From Bradyrhizobium huanghuaihaiense (GTDB taxonomy: Bacteria > Pseudomonadota > Alphaproteobacteria > Rhizobiales > Xanthobacteraceae), in assembly GCF_007830635.1 (NCBI RefSeq), contig NZ_VLLA01000001.1:715868-779867 (forward strand): 64,000 nt of DNA, written 5' to 3'. The notes under the pieces were generated by a model. It saw only the letters and a list, made by a program, of their open reading frames with translations. It was not told where the DNA came from and made no database searches. The translations under genes and the position numbers were made by a program. Of this stretch, positions 20,125 through 28,460 are shown in pieces (within the stretch, counting starts at the first letter, position 1; each line of letters starts with the position of its first letter).

Positions 20125-21255
20125 ATGGCAACGGACGAACTGGTCAAGACGACGGGCATCGCCCAGCACGGGGCGAGCCGCCTGCCGTCAGTCGACGTCG
20201 ACAGCTTCAACATCGAGATCAAGGACGAGGACGGTTTTCTCGGCGATCGCGCCAGCAAGGGTGCGTTTCGCGAGATCCTCGAACAGTGGCGCAAGCCGTT
20301 GCGCAAGAGCGGCGAGGATCCGTTCGGCGACGAGCCATCCGACAAGATCAGCAAGAAGGCCCTCGATGCGGTTCTGGTCGGCGACGATACCGAGGCCACG
20401 GCGGTCGTCCATAGTGCGATCGAGGATTTCGCCCAGGAGCTCGCTTATGTCACCCGGCGGTTTCTCAAGACCAAGGCCTGGGCCAAGACCGAATGCATCG
20501 TGGTCGGTGGCGGCTTCCGTGCCAGCCGGCTCGGCGAAATCGCCATCGCCCGGGCCGAGATCATCCTGAAATCGGAAGGCTTCAAGGTCGACCTCGTGCC
20601 GATCCGCTTCGATCCGGATGATGCCGGCCTGATCGGCGCCCTGCATCTCGCGCCGTCCTGGATTTTCGAGGCCTATGACAGCATCCTCGCGGTCGACATC
20701 GGCGGGACCAACATCCGCTGCGGCATCGTCGAGACGCGTTGGAAGAAAGCGCCCGATCTGTCCAAGGCGGGGGTCTTCAAATCCGATCTATGGCGCCATG
20801 CCGATGACGAGCCGAGCCGCGAAGCCGCAGTCAAACGGCTGGTCAAGATGCTCGAAGGCCTGATCGAGGACGCCGAGGCCGAAGGCTTCAAGCTTGCGCC
20901 CTTCATCGGCATTGCCTGTCCCGGCGTGATCAACGCGGACGGCTCGATCGAAAAGGGCGCGCAGAACCTGCCGGGCAATTGGGAGAGCAGCAAGTTCAAC
21001 CTGCCGGCAAGCCTCGTCGAGGCCATCCCCGAGATCGGCGCGCATGACACCGCGATCCTGATGCACAATGACGGCGTGGTTCAGGGCCTCTCCGAGGTGC
21101 CGTTCATGCAGCATGTCGAGCGCTGGGGCGTGCTCACCATCGGGACCGGGCTCGGCAATGCGCGCTTCACCAACCGCCGCAAGGAGAACGGCAACGGAAA
21201 AGACAGGGATTCTACGGAGAACGGGAAGAAAAAAGGTAAGAACGACAAGGAGTAA
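20125..21255 (+). CDS. ROK/hexokinase-like family protein
   Basis: 376 residues. The actin-like ATPase phosphate-1 motif I-L-A-V-D-I-G-G-T-N-I-R-C-G is at about residue 190, followed by I-G-I-A-C-P-G-V-I-N and a glycine-rich L-T-I-G-T-G-L-G-N-A-R near the end. The first ~185 residues are an additional N-terminal domain that also has an I-V-V-G-G-G-F stretch. A sugar-kinase role is possible but unproven. The C-terminus is Lys/Asp-rich. Confidence 0.8.
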   Translation: MATDELVKTTGIAQHGASRLPSVDVDSFNIEIKDEDGFLGDRASKGAFREILEQWRKPLRKSGEDPFGDEPSDKISKKALDAVLVGDDTEATAVVHSAIEDFAQELAYVTRRFLKTKAWAKTECIVVGGGFRASRLGEIAIARAEIILKSEGFKVDLVPIRFDPDDAGLIGALHLAPSWIFEAYDSILAVDIGGTNIRCGIVETRWKKAPDLSKAGVFKSDLWRHADDEPSREAAVKRLVKMLEGLIEDAEAEGFKLAPFIGIACPGVINADGSIEKGAQNLPGNWESSKFNLPASLVEAIPEIGAHDTAILMHNDGVVQGLSEVPFMQHVERWGVLTIGTGLGNARFTNRRKENGNGKDRDSTENGKKKGKNDKE

Positions 21256-21431
21256 CCTTGATCGGTTAGGTTAAGGACCGGATTGCGTTGCGGGGCGCAG
21301 GCTGCACGCTAGGGTCGAATCGTCGCTTCACCTGGCCGGCGAAGCCGCCCTTCACGGCCAGCATTGCAATGAGCGGCACGGGACCGCCAGTGTTTACCGC
21401 GTCTGGCGGTCCCACCCGTTCTTCCGATGTC

Positions 21432-22295
21432 TCAGCTCCAGCCGATGCGCTGAAAGAACGCCGCGATCTCCGCCGCCGCGCGATCCGGGTCTTCCCGATG
21501 CGGGAAGTGGCCGACGCCGGGAAACTTCGCGAGATCGAGCGCACTGAAGGTCTCGGAGAGCCGATCGGTCCACGCATAGGGAAACAGCGGATCGTGCTCG
21601 GCCCAGCGCACGCAGGTCGGCACGTCGATCGGTGGAAGCTGTGGTGCTTCGCCCTTCATCATCGCGACCCGCCCGGCATGCGAGGCCCGATAATGCGCAA
21701 AGCCGCCGACGAGATTGCCGTCTTTGAAGAAATTGTCGGCAAAGGCGTCGAGGACGTCGTCGAAGGCGTTCTTGCGATGCGCCCAGCCCTTCAGGAAGTG
21801 GCCGATATAGAGCCGGCAGTTTTCGCGGCTCGCACCGACCAGCGCCGGCGCCATCTCCATCTGCTGGAAGGACTGGTACCAGATGTGGTTGAGCCGATCA
21901 GGCGCCGCCATGCGCGGCCCGATGCCGGGATAGACGAAATCGAAGAAGAACAGCCCGGCGAGCCGCCCCGCTGCCTGCCGCGCCAGCGGCTGCATCACGG
22001 CGCCGCCGACATCGTGCCCGACCACGCCGAATCGGTCGATGCCGAGCCCCTCCATCAGCGCCAGCATGTCGGCCGCATGGCCGTCCGGCCCAAAAGGCCC
22101 ATCCGGCTTGTCGCTGTCGCCGAAGCCGCGCAGGTCAGGCGCGATCAGGGTGAAGCGGTCCGAAAGCCTGGATATCACCGGCTCCCAGGTCAGCCAGAAT
22201 TCCGGCCATCCATGCAGCAAAAGCAGCGGTTTTCCGCTTCCGGCGCGAACCACGTGGAATTTGGCGCTATTGGCCGTGACCGTCAGATGCTCCAT
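21432..22295 (-). CDS. Alpha/beta hydrolase, epoxide-hydrolase or dehalogenase-like
   Basis: 287 residues. H-G-W-P-E (about residues 28-32) is the oxyanion motif of epoxide hydrolases; the nucleophile elbow G-H-D-V-G-G carries Asp95 instead of serine; the catalytic His is in G-V-G-H-F-P-H near residue 265. Two cap-domain aromatic residues would be expected but I have not identified them. Likely cytosolic. It is the last core gene before the tRNA that carries the island. Confidence 0.87.
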   Translation of the reverse strand: MEHLTVTANSAKFHVVRAGSGKPLLLLHGWPEFWLTWEPVISRLSDRFTLIAPDLRGFGDSDKPDGPFGPDGHAADMLALMEGLGIDRFGVVGHDVGGAVMQPLARQAAGRLAGLFFFDFVYPGIGPRMAAPDRLNHIWYQSFQQMEMAPALVGASRENCRLYIGHFLKGWAHRKNAFDDVLDAFADNFFKDGNLVGGFAHYRASHAGRVAMMKGEAPQLPPIDVPTCVRWAEHDPLFPYAWTDRLSETFSALDLAKFPGVGHFPHREDPDRAAAEIAAFFQRIGWS

Positions 22296-22432
22296 GGCAG
22301 TTCCTTCCCAGGGAGGCGGGATGGAGGTGAAAGAGGCAGCGGATTTTCCCCTTTCGCGCCTTGTCTGGCCCGCCATCCTCGCCTATTAACGCCCCCAACC
22401 ACAGGGGCCGCAGCTCCTATATGGCGCCTTCA

Positions 22433-22523
22433 GGAGAGGTGGCAGAGTGGTTGAATGCACCGCACTCGAAATGCGGCATAGGTGCAAGCCTATCGGGGGT
22501 TCGAATCCCTCCCTCTCCGCCAC
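22433..22523 (+). tRNA. tRNA-Ser(CGA), island attachment locus
   Basis: A 91-base cloverleaf including encoded CCA. Acceptor stem GGAGAGG/CCTCTCC, anticodon loop CTCGAAA with anticodon CGA, a long variable arm typical of tRNA-Ser, and a T-arm GGTTCGAATCC. The integrase gene begins 93 bases downstream in the same direction. Confidence 0.95.
22495..22523 (+). other. Probable left attachment site (tRNA-Ser 3' end)
   Basis: Tyrosine integrases usually recombine within the 3' half of the tRNA gene, restoring it. This T-arm to CCA segment is the likely attL/attB core. I did not see a second copy in the remaining 41 kb by eye, so the right end is probably beyond the window. Confidence 0.5.
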
Positions 22524-22616
22524 CCCCCTCGAAAACCCCTAGAAAACAGCGGACCTTTTGAATCCAAAGGGTTTTCCGGATCCACCGTTGGTACACAACG
22601 TCGGTACACACGGATC

Positions 22617-23930
22617 ATGGTTAACGCATCGTTTACGCCGAAGCGCCATCCGGAAAGCGGAATCTATCTGTTCCGGAAACGCGTCCCCGAACGATTGAAG
22701 GACGTCGTCGGCAGGAGCGAGATCAAGTTCTCGCTGCAGACGCGCGATCCCGCCATGGCGCGGATCCGCAACCTCGAAGAGCTGGCGCGGCTCGAGCGCG
22801 CATGGGCCGAGATCGACGGCACGCGCATCACGAATTCGGAGCGCTTCGCCTCCTATTTGGACGCCAAGTTCTCGCGCGTGTCCGCGGCGGGCCGCGAGCC
22901 GGAGCCGGCGGCCACCGACACTGCGTCGGTGCCGGCCGCGCCCGCTTTGTCACCGGTGTCCGTGACGGCAGTCTCGCCCACGGCGCCGGCCGCAGGCGCG
23001 CCGAAGCCGCCGGTGCCGCTGCGCCTCCTCTTCAAGTCCTACGCAAAGGAAGCCCAGCTCTCGCCCGCCACCGTCAAGCGCTGGACCCCGGTCGTCGAGC
23101 GGCTGATCGGTCATCTCGGTCATGACGATGCCGCGGCGATCACGCGCGCCGACATCGTCGCCTGGAAGGACACGCTGCTCGAAGGCGGCATGAAGAACAT
23201 CACGATCCGGGACGTCTACCTCGCCGCGACCAAGGCGCTGCTTCAGTTCGCCGTCGACCAGGGGCTGCTCGCCGGAAACCCCGCCAAGGAGGTGAAGGTG
23301 CGTGTCAAGAAGAAGGTCAAGGAGCGCGAGAAGGGCTTTGACGGCGTCGAGGCGGCGAAGATCCTGACCGCGACGCTGCGGCCGTTCTCGCACCTGATCA
23401 GCGAGGAGATGGCGGCGGCGCGCCGCTGGCTGCCCTGGATCGGCGCCTACACGGGCGCGCGCATCAACGAACTGACGCCGCTGACGGCCGCCGAGTTCGT
23501 CAAGCGCGACGGCATCTGGATGATCCGCATCCGCGGCGCCAACAACAAGTTGCGCACGTTCCGCGAGGTGCCGCTGCACGGCCACCTGATCGAGCAGGGA
23601 CTGCTCGACTACGCGAAGTCGCGCGGCAAGCGGCCGCTGTTCTACGACCCCGGCCGCGGCCGCGGCGGCAAGGATGCGAATCCGCACCATAAGAAGGTCG
23701 CGGAGCGCATCGCGGAATGGGTGCGCTCGCTCGGCATCGACGCCGGCGTCGCGCCGTCCCACGGCTGGCGCCACCGCTTCTCCAGCGTCGCCCGCTTCGT
23801 CGGCATGCCGGAGGACGTCCGCAACATCATCCAGGGTCACGCCGGGGCGAAGGTCGCCGACGACTACGGCGAGACCTGGCCGCTCGTCGCGCTCCGCGAG
23901 ATCGAGAAACTGCCCCGTTACGTGGTCTAG
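22617..23930 (+). CDS. Phage-type tyrosine integrase of the island
   Basis: 437 residues. A short N-terminal arm-binding region and an Ala/Pro-rich linker (about 100-130) precede a SAM-like core-binding domain and the catalytic domain. Catalytic residues are visible: Arg in T-G-A-R-I-N-E-L (about 282), H-G-W-R-H (about 381), the Q-G-H-A-G motif, and Tyr417 in D-D-Y-G-E-T-W. Starts upstream would lie within the tRNA gene, so the ATG at 22617 is used. It should catalyse integration at tRNA-Ser(CGA). Confidence 0.93.
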   Translation: MVNASFTPKRHPESGIYLFRKRVPERLKDVVGRSEIKFSLQTRDPAMARIRNLEELARLERAWAEIDGTRITNSERFASYLDAKFSRVSAAGREPEPAATDTASVPAAPALSPVSVTAVSPTAPAAGAPKPPVPLRLLFKSYAKEAQLSPATVKRWTPVVERLIGHLGHDDAAAITRADIVAWKDTLLEGGMKNITIRDVYLAATKALLQFAVDQGLLAGNPAKEVKVRVKKKVKEREKGFDGVEAAKILTATLRPFSHLISEEMAAARRWLPWIGAYTGARINELTPLTAAEFVKRDGIWMIRIRGANNKLRTFREVPLHGHLIEQGLLDYAKSRGKRPLFYDPGRGRGGKDANPHHKKVAERIAEWVRSLGIDAGVAPSHGWRHRFSSVARFVGMPEDVRNIIQGHAGAKVADDYGETWPLVALREIEKLPRYVV

Positions 23931-23940
23931 AGGAATCGCG

Positions 23941-24312
23941 ATGTCGAAAGTCACCTACACCATGTTCATCGACAACGGCGACGGTGCCGCCGCCGTCGTG
24001 GCGTGCGGCGTGCCGCTGCCCCGTGCGCTGGTCCTCGCGTTGGAATATGGAGGCAAGGGCAGGGCCACGATCGTCCACAGCGACATCGGTCCCTTGCGCC
24101 AATTCGCGATCGGACGACGCCCCGCAGGCGGAGGCGACTTCGAATGCGCGACGTACACCATGGTGCGCCGCTCGGGCTCTCCCGGTCTCGATGCGGATCG
24201 GGCGATGGAGGTCTTCGAGCAGGTGCTGCTGCAGCATCCTTACCAGTTCTGGAACGGCCGCGTCGTGACCGACGAAGATTTCGCGCGCCGGCATACCGCA
24301 GGGAGCGCATGA
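23941..24312 (+). CDS. Island-specific small protein, family A member 1
   Basis: 123 residues. Begins 10 bases after the integrase stop. The N-terminal pattern (short strand, then V-V-A-C-G-V-P-L-P-R-A-L-V-L-A-L-E-Y) recurs in three other genes of this cluster. Its closest relative in the window is the gene at 25720, sharing also a central F-x-x-Y/F-A/V-I-G-R-R segment and a C-terminal F-E-x-x-L...F-x-x-G-R. No enzyme motif is visible. Function unknown. First member of a tightly spaced plus-strand operon. Confidence 0.7.
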   Translation: MSKVTYTMFIDNGDGAAAVVACGVPLPRALVLALEYGGKGRATIVHSDIGPLRQFAIGRRPAGGGDFECATYTMVRRSGSPGLDADRAMEVFEQVLLQHPYQFWNGRVVTDEDFARRHTAGSA

Positions 24313-24313
24313 C

Positions 24314-25015
24314 ATGACCGGGACGACGAGATTGACGACGTTCCTGCCGGGCTTCGGCGGCTTCCACGGCACCCGCTGGGAGAATCTGTTCCCGTTTTCG
24401 CTGGACAGGTGCGCGGAGCGCTTCGCGAGGTACGAGGGCGCCGACGAACTGACCGCCGCCGATCTCGATGCGATCCTGCGCGAGACCAGCGAGGCCTCGC
24501 GCTTCTTCGCCGCGCTCGCCACGCGCTACTGCCGCCGCTTCGACGCGGACATTTCGCGATGGCTGGGGTTCGAGCTCGGATTGACGTTCTCCGAATTCGA
24601 CATCCCGGCGGCCGCGGGCGGCGGCACCACCGACTTCATCCTCGCCACGATGCCGATCGGCAGCGCCGGCAAGCTGCTCGAACGCAGCGCGAAAGAGGGG
24701 CACCAACGGCTCCTCGGGTCGATCCGCGACCGCTTCGCGCCCCACGACGGTGTCGTTCCCTATCCCGAGGATGCCGTGGAGCAGTGGCTCGCCGAACCCG
24801 TCGAACGCTGGGGGCGGGTCGAACTCTGCGACCTGCTCGCCGGCTTCGTCGATCCCGAGATCGAGGAGCGGCTGTACGCCGAGATGACGGGCGGCGACGA
24901 CGTCCGCCTGTCGTTCGAGGAGGCCGTCGACTGGACGCGGTTCGCGGACCTCGTCTCCACCCGCCGGAAGGCATCGTCACAGCCCGGTCCCCACCACCCG
25001 GAACAGCGCGCGTAG
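24314..25015 (+). CDS. Island-specific protein, family B member 1
   Basis: 233 residues, starting one base after the previous stop. The N-terminal F-L-P-G-F-G-G-F motif resembles the start of phage and plasmid accessory proteins of unknown function (my recollection, not checked). A central L-A-T-R-Y-C-R-R-F-D segment and a P-I-G-S-A-G-K-L-L-E-R motif align with the next gene, so the two are paralogues. No catalytic motif or membrane segment is seen. Confidence 0.7.
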   Translation: MTGTTRLTTFLPGFGGFHGTRWENLFPFSLDRCAERFARYEGADELTAADLDAILRETSEASRFFAALATRYCRRFDADISRWLGFELGLTFSEFDIPAAAGGGTTDFILATMPIGSAGKLLERSAKEGHQRLLGSIRDRFAPHDGVVPYPEDAVEQWLAEPVERWGRVELCDLLAGFVDPEIEERLYAEMTGGDDVRLSFEEAVDWTRFADLVSTRRKASSQPGPHHPEQRA

Positions 25016-25034
25016 CGCGAGAGAGGAAATCGAA

Positions 25035-25709
25035 ATGAGTCTGCTTCCGACGCTCGAGGGCTATATGAGCGACTTCTCCGGCTTCTCGTCGCCGGCCTGG
25101 GCGCCGCTGCTGTCCGGTGCGCGCGATCGCGCCGCCGGGGCAAGCGCGTTTCTGCAGATGCATGACGAATTCGACCGCGACGACTTTCTGAAGTTCTTCG
25201 CGGAAACGGCCGACCCCGCCAAGCAGTGCGCGACGCTCGCGAAATCGTTCTGCCAGACCTTCGCGATCCAGCTGGCGCTCAAGCTCGGAATTCCGCACGG
25301 CGTCCGCTTCGACCGGTACGATCCCGCGTCCGATCGCATCGTGGTGCTCGTCCCGCTCGGGACCGTGCGCAGGCTCCTCGACCGTTGCGCGGAAAAGCGC
25401 CACCGGTCGCTCGACGGCCTGCGGCCCGGCGAGTTCGAGGCGCTTTGGGACTTCGACTGGGAGGCGGGCGCGCGCCAGAGCGAGGCGGTGAGCCGGGCGC
25501 TCGAGAGGATGGATGCCGTCGCGGTCGGCAAGTTGCTGCGCGCGTTCGCCAGCCCCGGCATCGAGAAGAAGGCGATCAGGGAGATCTCGGTCGAGGCCGC
25601 GGCGCAGGCGTTCGCGGACTCGATCGACCCGAACAAGTACCGGGCCGCGAAGGAACGCCGCCGGCGCGAGAAGCACGCGTTCGCGTTCGGTCGCCCGGGG
25701 CACGCATAG
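25035..25709 (+). CDS. Island-specific protein, family B member 2
   Basis: 224 residues, with GAGGAAAT before the ATG. It aligns over most of its length with the preceding gene: L-A-K-S-F-C-Q-T-F-A in the middle, then L-G-I-P-H-G-V and P-L-G-T-V-R-R-L-L-D-R-C-A. The N-terminal Leu-Pro motif is degraded (L-P-T-L-E-G-Y) and the C-terminus is Arg/Lys-rich. Function unknown; a tandem duplication that has diverged. Confidence 0.68.
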   Translation: MSLLPTLEGYMSDFSGFSSPAWAPLLSGARDRAAGASAFLQMHDEFDRDDFLKFFAETADPAKQCATLAKSFCQTFAIQLALKLGIPHGVRFDRYDPASDRIVVLVPLGTVRRLLDRCAEKRHRSLDGLRPGEFEALWDFDWEAGARQSEAVSRALERMDAVAVGKLLRAFASPGIEKKAIREISVEAAAQAFADSIDPNKYRAAKERRRREKHAFAFGRPGHA

Positions 25710-25719
25710 GAGCGCGAAC

Positions 25720-26178
25720 ATGGACAAGACACCGACAACCGAACGCGGCCCGTCGATCGACCACCCCTGGCGCTCGGTCTATATCGCCACGCCGCGCCGC
25801 ATGGACGGCAAGAAGTACGCGATGATCATCAAGCGCGATGGCGGCGAGGAGACCATCGCGCACAATGTGACGATCGCTCAGGCTCTCGTCATCGCGCTGG
25901 AGCATCGCCGCGAGCACGGCGCCGCCATGTTCTACCGCGACCGGACCGACTTCCGTGAGTACGTCATCGGTCGCCGTCGGTTGGACGGCGGCGTCTTCGA
26001 GCCCGTCCTGCGCGGCGTGGTCCCGCGGACCGCCCTCGTCGCGGCCGACCACGTCCGCGCGCTCGAATTCTTCGAAGAGATCATGGAGGACGACCCGCGC
26101 ATATTCTTCGAGGGGCGCCTAACCAGGACGACGAAGCGCGCGATGCGCCGGGTTGACGTCAACGGAGAAGCGACATGA
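25720..26178 (+). CDS. Island-specific small protein, family A member 2
   Basis: 152 residues. Shares with 23941 the pattern I-A-H-N-V-T-I-A-Q-A-L-V-I-A-L-E-H, the segment R-E-Y-V-I-G-R-R-R and a C-terminal F-F-E-E-I-M...I-F-F-E-G-R. It overlaps the next gene by 4 bases (ATGA). No function can be assigned. Confidence 0.7.
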   Translation: MDKTPTTERGPSIDHPWRSVYIATPRRMDGKKYAMIIKRDGGEETIAHNVTIAQALVIALEHRREHGAAMFYRDRTDFREYVIGRRRLDGGVFEPVLRGVVPRTALVAADHVRALEFFEEIMEDDPRIFFEGRLTRTTKRAMRRVDVNGEAT

Positions 26179-26624
26179 CCGAAGGAACTACGACGAGCAA
26201 GACGAAAGCGGAGGCGCCTGCGAAGCGTTTCTTCGCCTACTGCAAGGTCGAGCGCCCGCCGTCGGTCGAAAAGCAGCGCGAGCTTTGTCGGACCTTCGTC
26301 GCCGCACAGGGCGGCGCTATCGTCGACGAGGCGTTTGACGTCGGGGCCGGCGCCGTAGTGGAGATGCCTGGATACGCACGTCTCTACGATGCTCTGGAAG
26401 GAGGAACGGTCGACGCCTTCGTGACGGACATGACGGTGTTCGGTCCCACCATGATCCTCGGCTTGTTCGCGGTGTGCACCGTCGGCGGCGTCGAGATATG
26501 GGACCTCACCCGAGGACGCGTCACCGCCGACCAGATCCATGCGCTCGGCGAGTCGCTCCGGCATGGGCTCGAGTCGAACGAAACCGTGCACGACATGCTG
26601 GGCCCGAAAAGGTCGGTGAACTGA
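26175..26624 (+). CDS. Resolvase-fold protein lacking the catalytic serine
   Basis: 149 residues. The order of elements matches the serine recombinase N-terminal domain: an opening F-A-Y-C-K-V-E, P-S-V-E-K-Q-R-E-L-C, Q-G-G-A-I-V-D-E, a P-G-Y-A-R-L-Y-D-A-L segment and T-V-D-A-F-V-T-D. In active enzymes the first motif is Y-A-R-V-S; here Arg is Lys and the catalytic Ser is Glu, so recombination activity is unlikely. There is no DNA-binding C-terminal domain. It may be a regulator or a decoy partner. Confidence 0.6.
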   Translation: MTEGTTTSKTKAEAPAKRFFAYCKVERPPSVEKQRELCRTFVAAQGGAIVDEAFDVGAGAVVEMPGYARLYDALEGGTVDAFVTDMTVFGPTMILGLFAVCTVGGVEIWDLTRGRVTADQIHALGESLRHGLESNETVHDMLGPKRSVN

Positions 26625-26638
26625 CGAAAGGAAAAGAG

Positions 26639-26749
26639 ATGACCAAGAGAACGATCGTGGACACCTTCCTCCCGAGCTTCGGCGGATTCCGGCACAAGAA
26701 GATGAAGAAGTTCCTGGAAAATCTGGAATTCGACGGCGAGACATCATGA
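26639..26749 (+). CDS. Mini-protein carrying the family B N-terminal motif
   Basis: 36 residues, with AAAGGAAAAG before the ATG and an ATGA overlap with the next gene. It carries T-F-L-P-S-F-G-G-F-R followed by Lys-rich helix, the same motif that opens the 233-residue protein at 24314. It could be a truncated family B copy kept for translational coupling, or a small functional peptide. Confidence 0.5.
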   Translation: MTKRTIVDTFLPSFGGFRHKKMKKFLENLEFDGETS

Positions 26750-27534
26750 CCAAGACGCAGACCTACACTCTCTACCTTCCCGAGGACTACATCGACAAGG
26801 ACGACACCGTGATCGCACGGGGGCTGTCGGCCACGGAGGCGATGAAGGTCGTCTTCGGCTACGAAAGCGGCTGGAAGACCAACGTGCACGAGAGCGATTA
26901 TGGGACCTTCACGCACTACGTCCTGACGGCCTTTCCCGACAAGCGCCGGGCCGACAGGGCCTTCAACGAACGGCTGCACGCCACCGTCGTCCGCGGCGGC
27001 GACGCGGACCGCGACAGGGCGGCGGCGATGGAGATGATCGCGGCCCAGGTCATCCGGTTCAACCATCTCTACTGGGAAGGCCGGGTCGACGGCGACACGA
27101 GCTTCGACGAACGCCTCGGCCGGGTGGCTAGGGCGCGCGAGGTGCGCCGGATCGACCGCGAGATCGCGACAAAGCTCGTCGACGCCTTGTTGGCGGACGG
27201 CTACACGATCACCTGCGACCTGCAGGACGACGAGCCGGAGTTCGAGCATTCGACCGATCGCGACGGCATCCTCGACTATCTCTGGCAGGTCGAGTGCGCC
27301 GAACTGGCCGTCCACAAGGGAAAAAAGAACGGCTCCATCAGCCTGACGTTCGACGAGGACGGGTGGGATGTCGTTCGCGACTACAGCGTCGATCTCGAAC
27401 GCATCATCGATCCGATCTGCGAACCGTATTTGCCGTGGAATCAGCCGGATGCCGACCAGCGCGACCACGGGATCCGCGTGCTCGTGCTGAACTCGCCCGA
27501 CGACGTCCTCAAGATCGAGAAGATGCTGAAATGA
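26746..27534 (+). CDS. Island-specific protein, family A long form 1
   Basis: 262 residues. The N-terminal half has the family A pattern (Y-T-L-Y-L-P...V-I-A-R-G-L-S-A-T-E-A-M-K). A middle segment reads R-E-V-R-R-I-D-R-E-I-A-T-K-L-V-D-A-L-L-A-D-G-Y, and the C-terminus L-T-F-D-E-D-G-W-D-V-V-R-D-Y. It is clearly paralogous to the next gene along its full length. No enzymatic motif recognised. Confidence 0.72.
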   Translation: MTKTQTYTLYLPEDYIDKDDTVIARGLSATEAMKVVFGYESGWKTNVHESDYGTFTHYVLTAFPDKRRADRAFNERLHATVVRGGDADRDRAAAMEMIAAQVIRFNHLYWEGRVDGDTSFDERLGRVARAREVRRIDREIATKLVDALLADGYTITCDLQDDEPEFEHSTDRDGILDYLWQVECAELAVHKGKKNGSISLTFDEDGWDVVRDYSVDLERIIDPICEPYLPWNQPDADQRDHGIRVLVLNSPDDVLKIEKMLK

Positions 27535-28313
27535 CCGATCAGGCCGATAAGCGCACGTTCACGGTCTACCTCGCCCCCGCCGACATCGGCGACGACCACA
27601 TTGTCGTCGCCCACAATCTCTCGGGTCTCGAAGCGATCAAGACCGCGCTCGAACTCGGCGGAGCCTGGGGCGTCCACGACTGGGAGGACGAATACGAGAC
27701 GTTCAGGCTCTACCGGTGGCGACCCCACGCCAAGCAGTGGCCGAAGGACGGCCGCGAACCCGACTCGCTGTACGCCACCGTGGTCAAGACGACGGACCGG
27801 GTTCGCGATCGTGCGGTCGGCATGTCCATGATCGTCGATCAGTTCCTGCGTCAGAGCAGAAAATATTCGAAGGCGCATGTCGAAACCGACCACGAGTTCG
27901 ACAAGCGGCTTCTCCATGTCGCGAAGCGGCGGGAGGTCCATCGCCTCGACAGGGTGATCGCCACGAAGCTGATCGATGCGTTGCTCGCCGAAGGTTACGT
28001 CGTCACCGACGCGTCTTACGAGGAGTTCGAACGCTCCGCCGACCGGGAGGCGATCCTCGAGATCCTGCTGGACGTCGATCGGATCGAACTCTTCGTCGAA
28101 AGGAACGACGAGGAGTCCTGGATGCGGCTGATCTTCGGCGAGAACGGATGGGACCTCGTGCAGGACTACACCGTCGACCTCGGCTACCTGATCGATCCCA
28201 TCGTCGAGCCGCTCCTGCCGTGGAAGCGGGATCGCGCCGGCCGCCGCGAAGGGTCCGACGCCCTTGCGTCGAGCCCCGAGATCCCTCCCGAAACGGAGAG
28301 GGTGCCGAAATGA
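27531..28313 (+). CDS. Island-specific protein, family A long form 2
   Basis: 260 residues, overlapping the previous gene by 4 bases. It matches that gene in V-V-A-H-N-L-S-G-L-E-A-I-K, in R-R-E-V-H-R-L-D-R-V-I-A-T-K-L-I-D-A-L-L-A and in G-E-N-G-W-D-L-V-Q-D-Y. A Pro/Ser/Glu-rich tail is unique to it. The conserved Asp-rich C-terminal block suggests a folded domain; function unknown. Confidence 0.72.
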   Translation: MTDQADKRTFTVYLAPADIGDDHIVVAHNLSGLEAIKTALELGGAWGVHDWEDEYETFRLYRWRPHAKQWPKDGREPDSLYATVVKTTDRVRDRAVGMSMIVDQFLRQSRKYSKAHVETDHEFDKRLLHVAKRREVHRLDRVIATKLIDALLAEGYVVTDASYEEFERSADREAILEILLDVDRIELFVERNDEESWMRLIFGENGWDLVQDYTVDLGYLIDPIVEPLLPWKRDRAGRREGSDALASSPEIPPETERVPK

Positions 28314-28460
28314 CGGAGGAAACACGATCGACCGCCGGAAGAACGCTTCCTCGACGAGATGGTCGAGGGATATGGGCGGGCTTAGGGAATATTTCACGGA
28401 TCGGGGCGCAAATGGACGGCTGCCGGCCGGCACCCGCCGCCGGGCACCGGTGGGCGTCTC

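Noticed and set aside
22482..22616. Start of the first integrase within the tRNA gene
   Set aside because: The extension is translated tRNA and attachment sequence; the ATG at 22617 begins the conserved arm-binding region.
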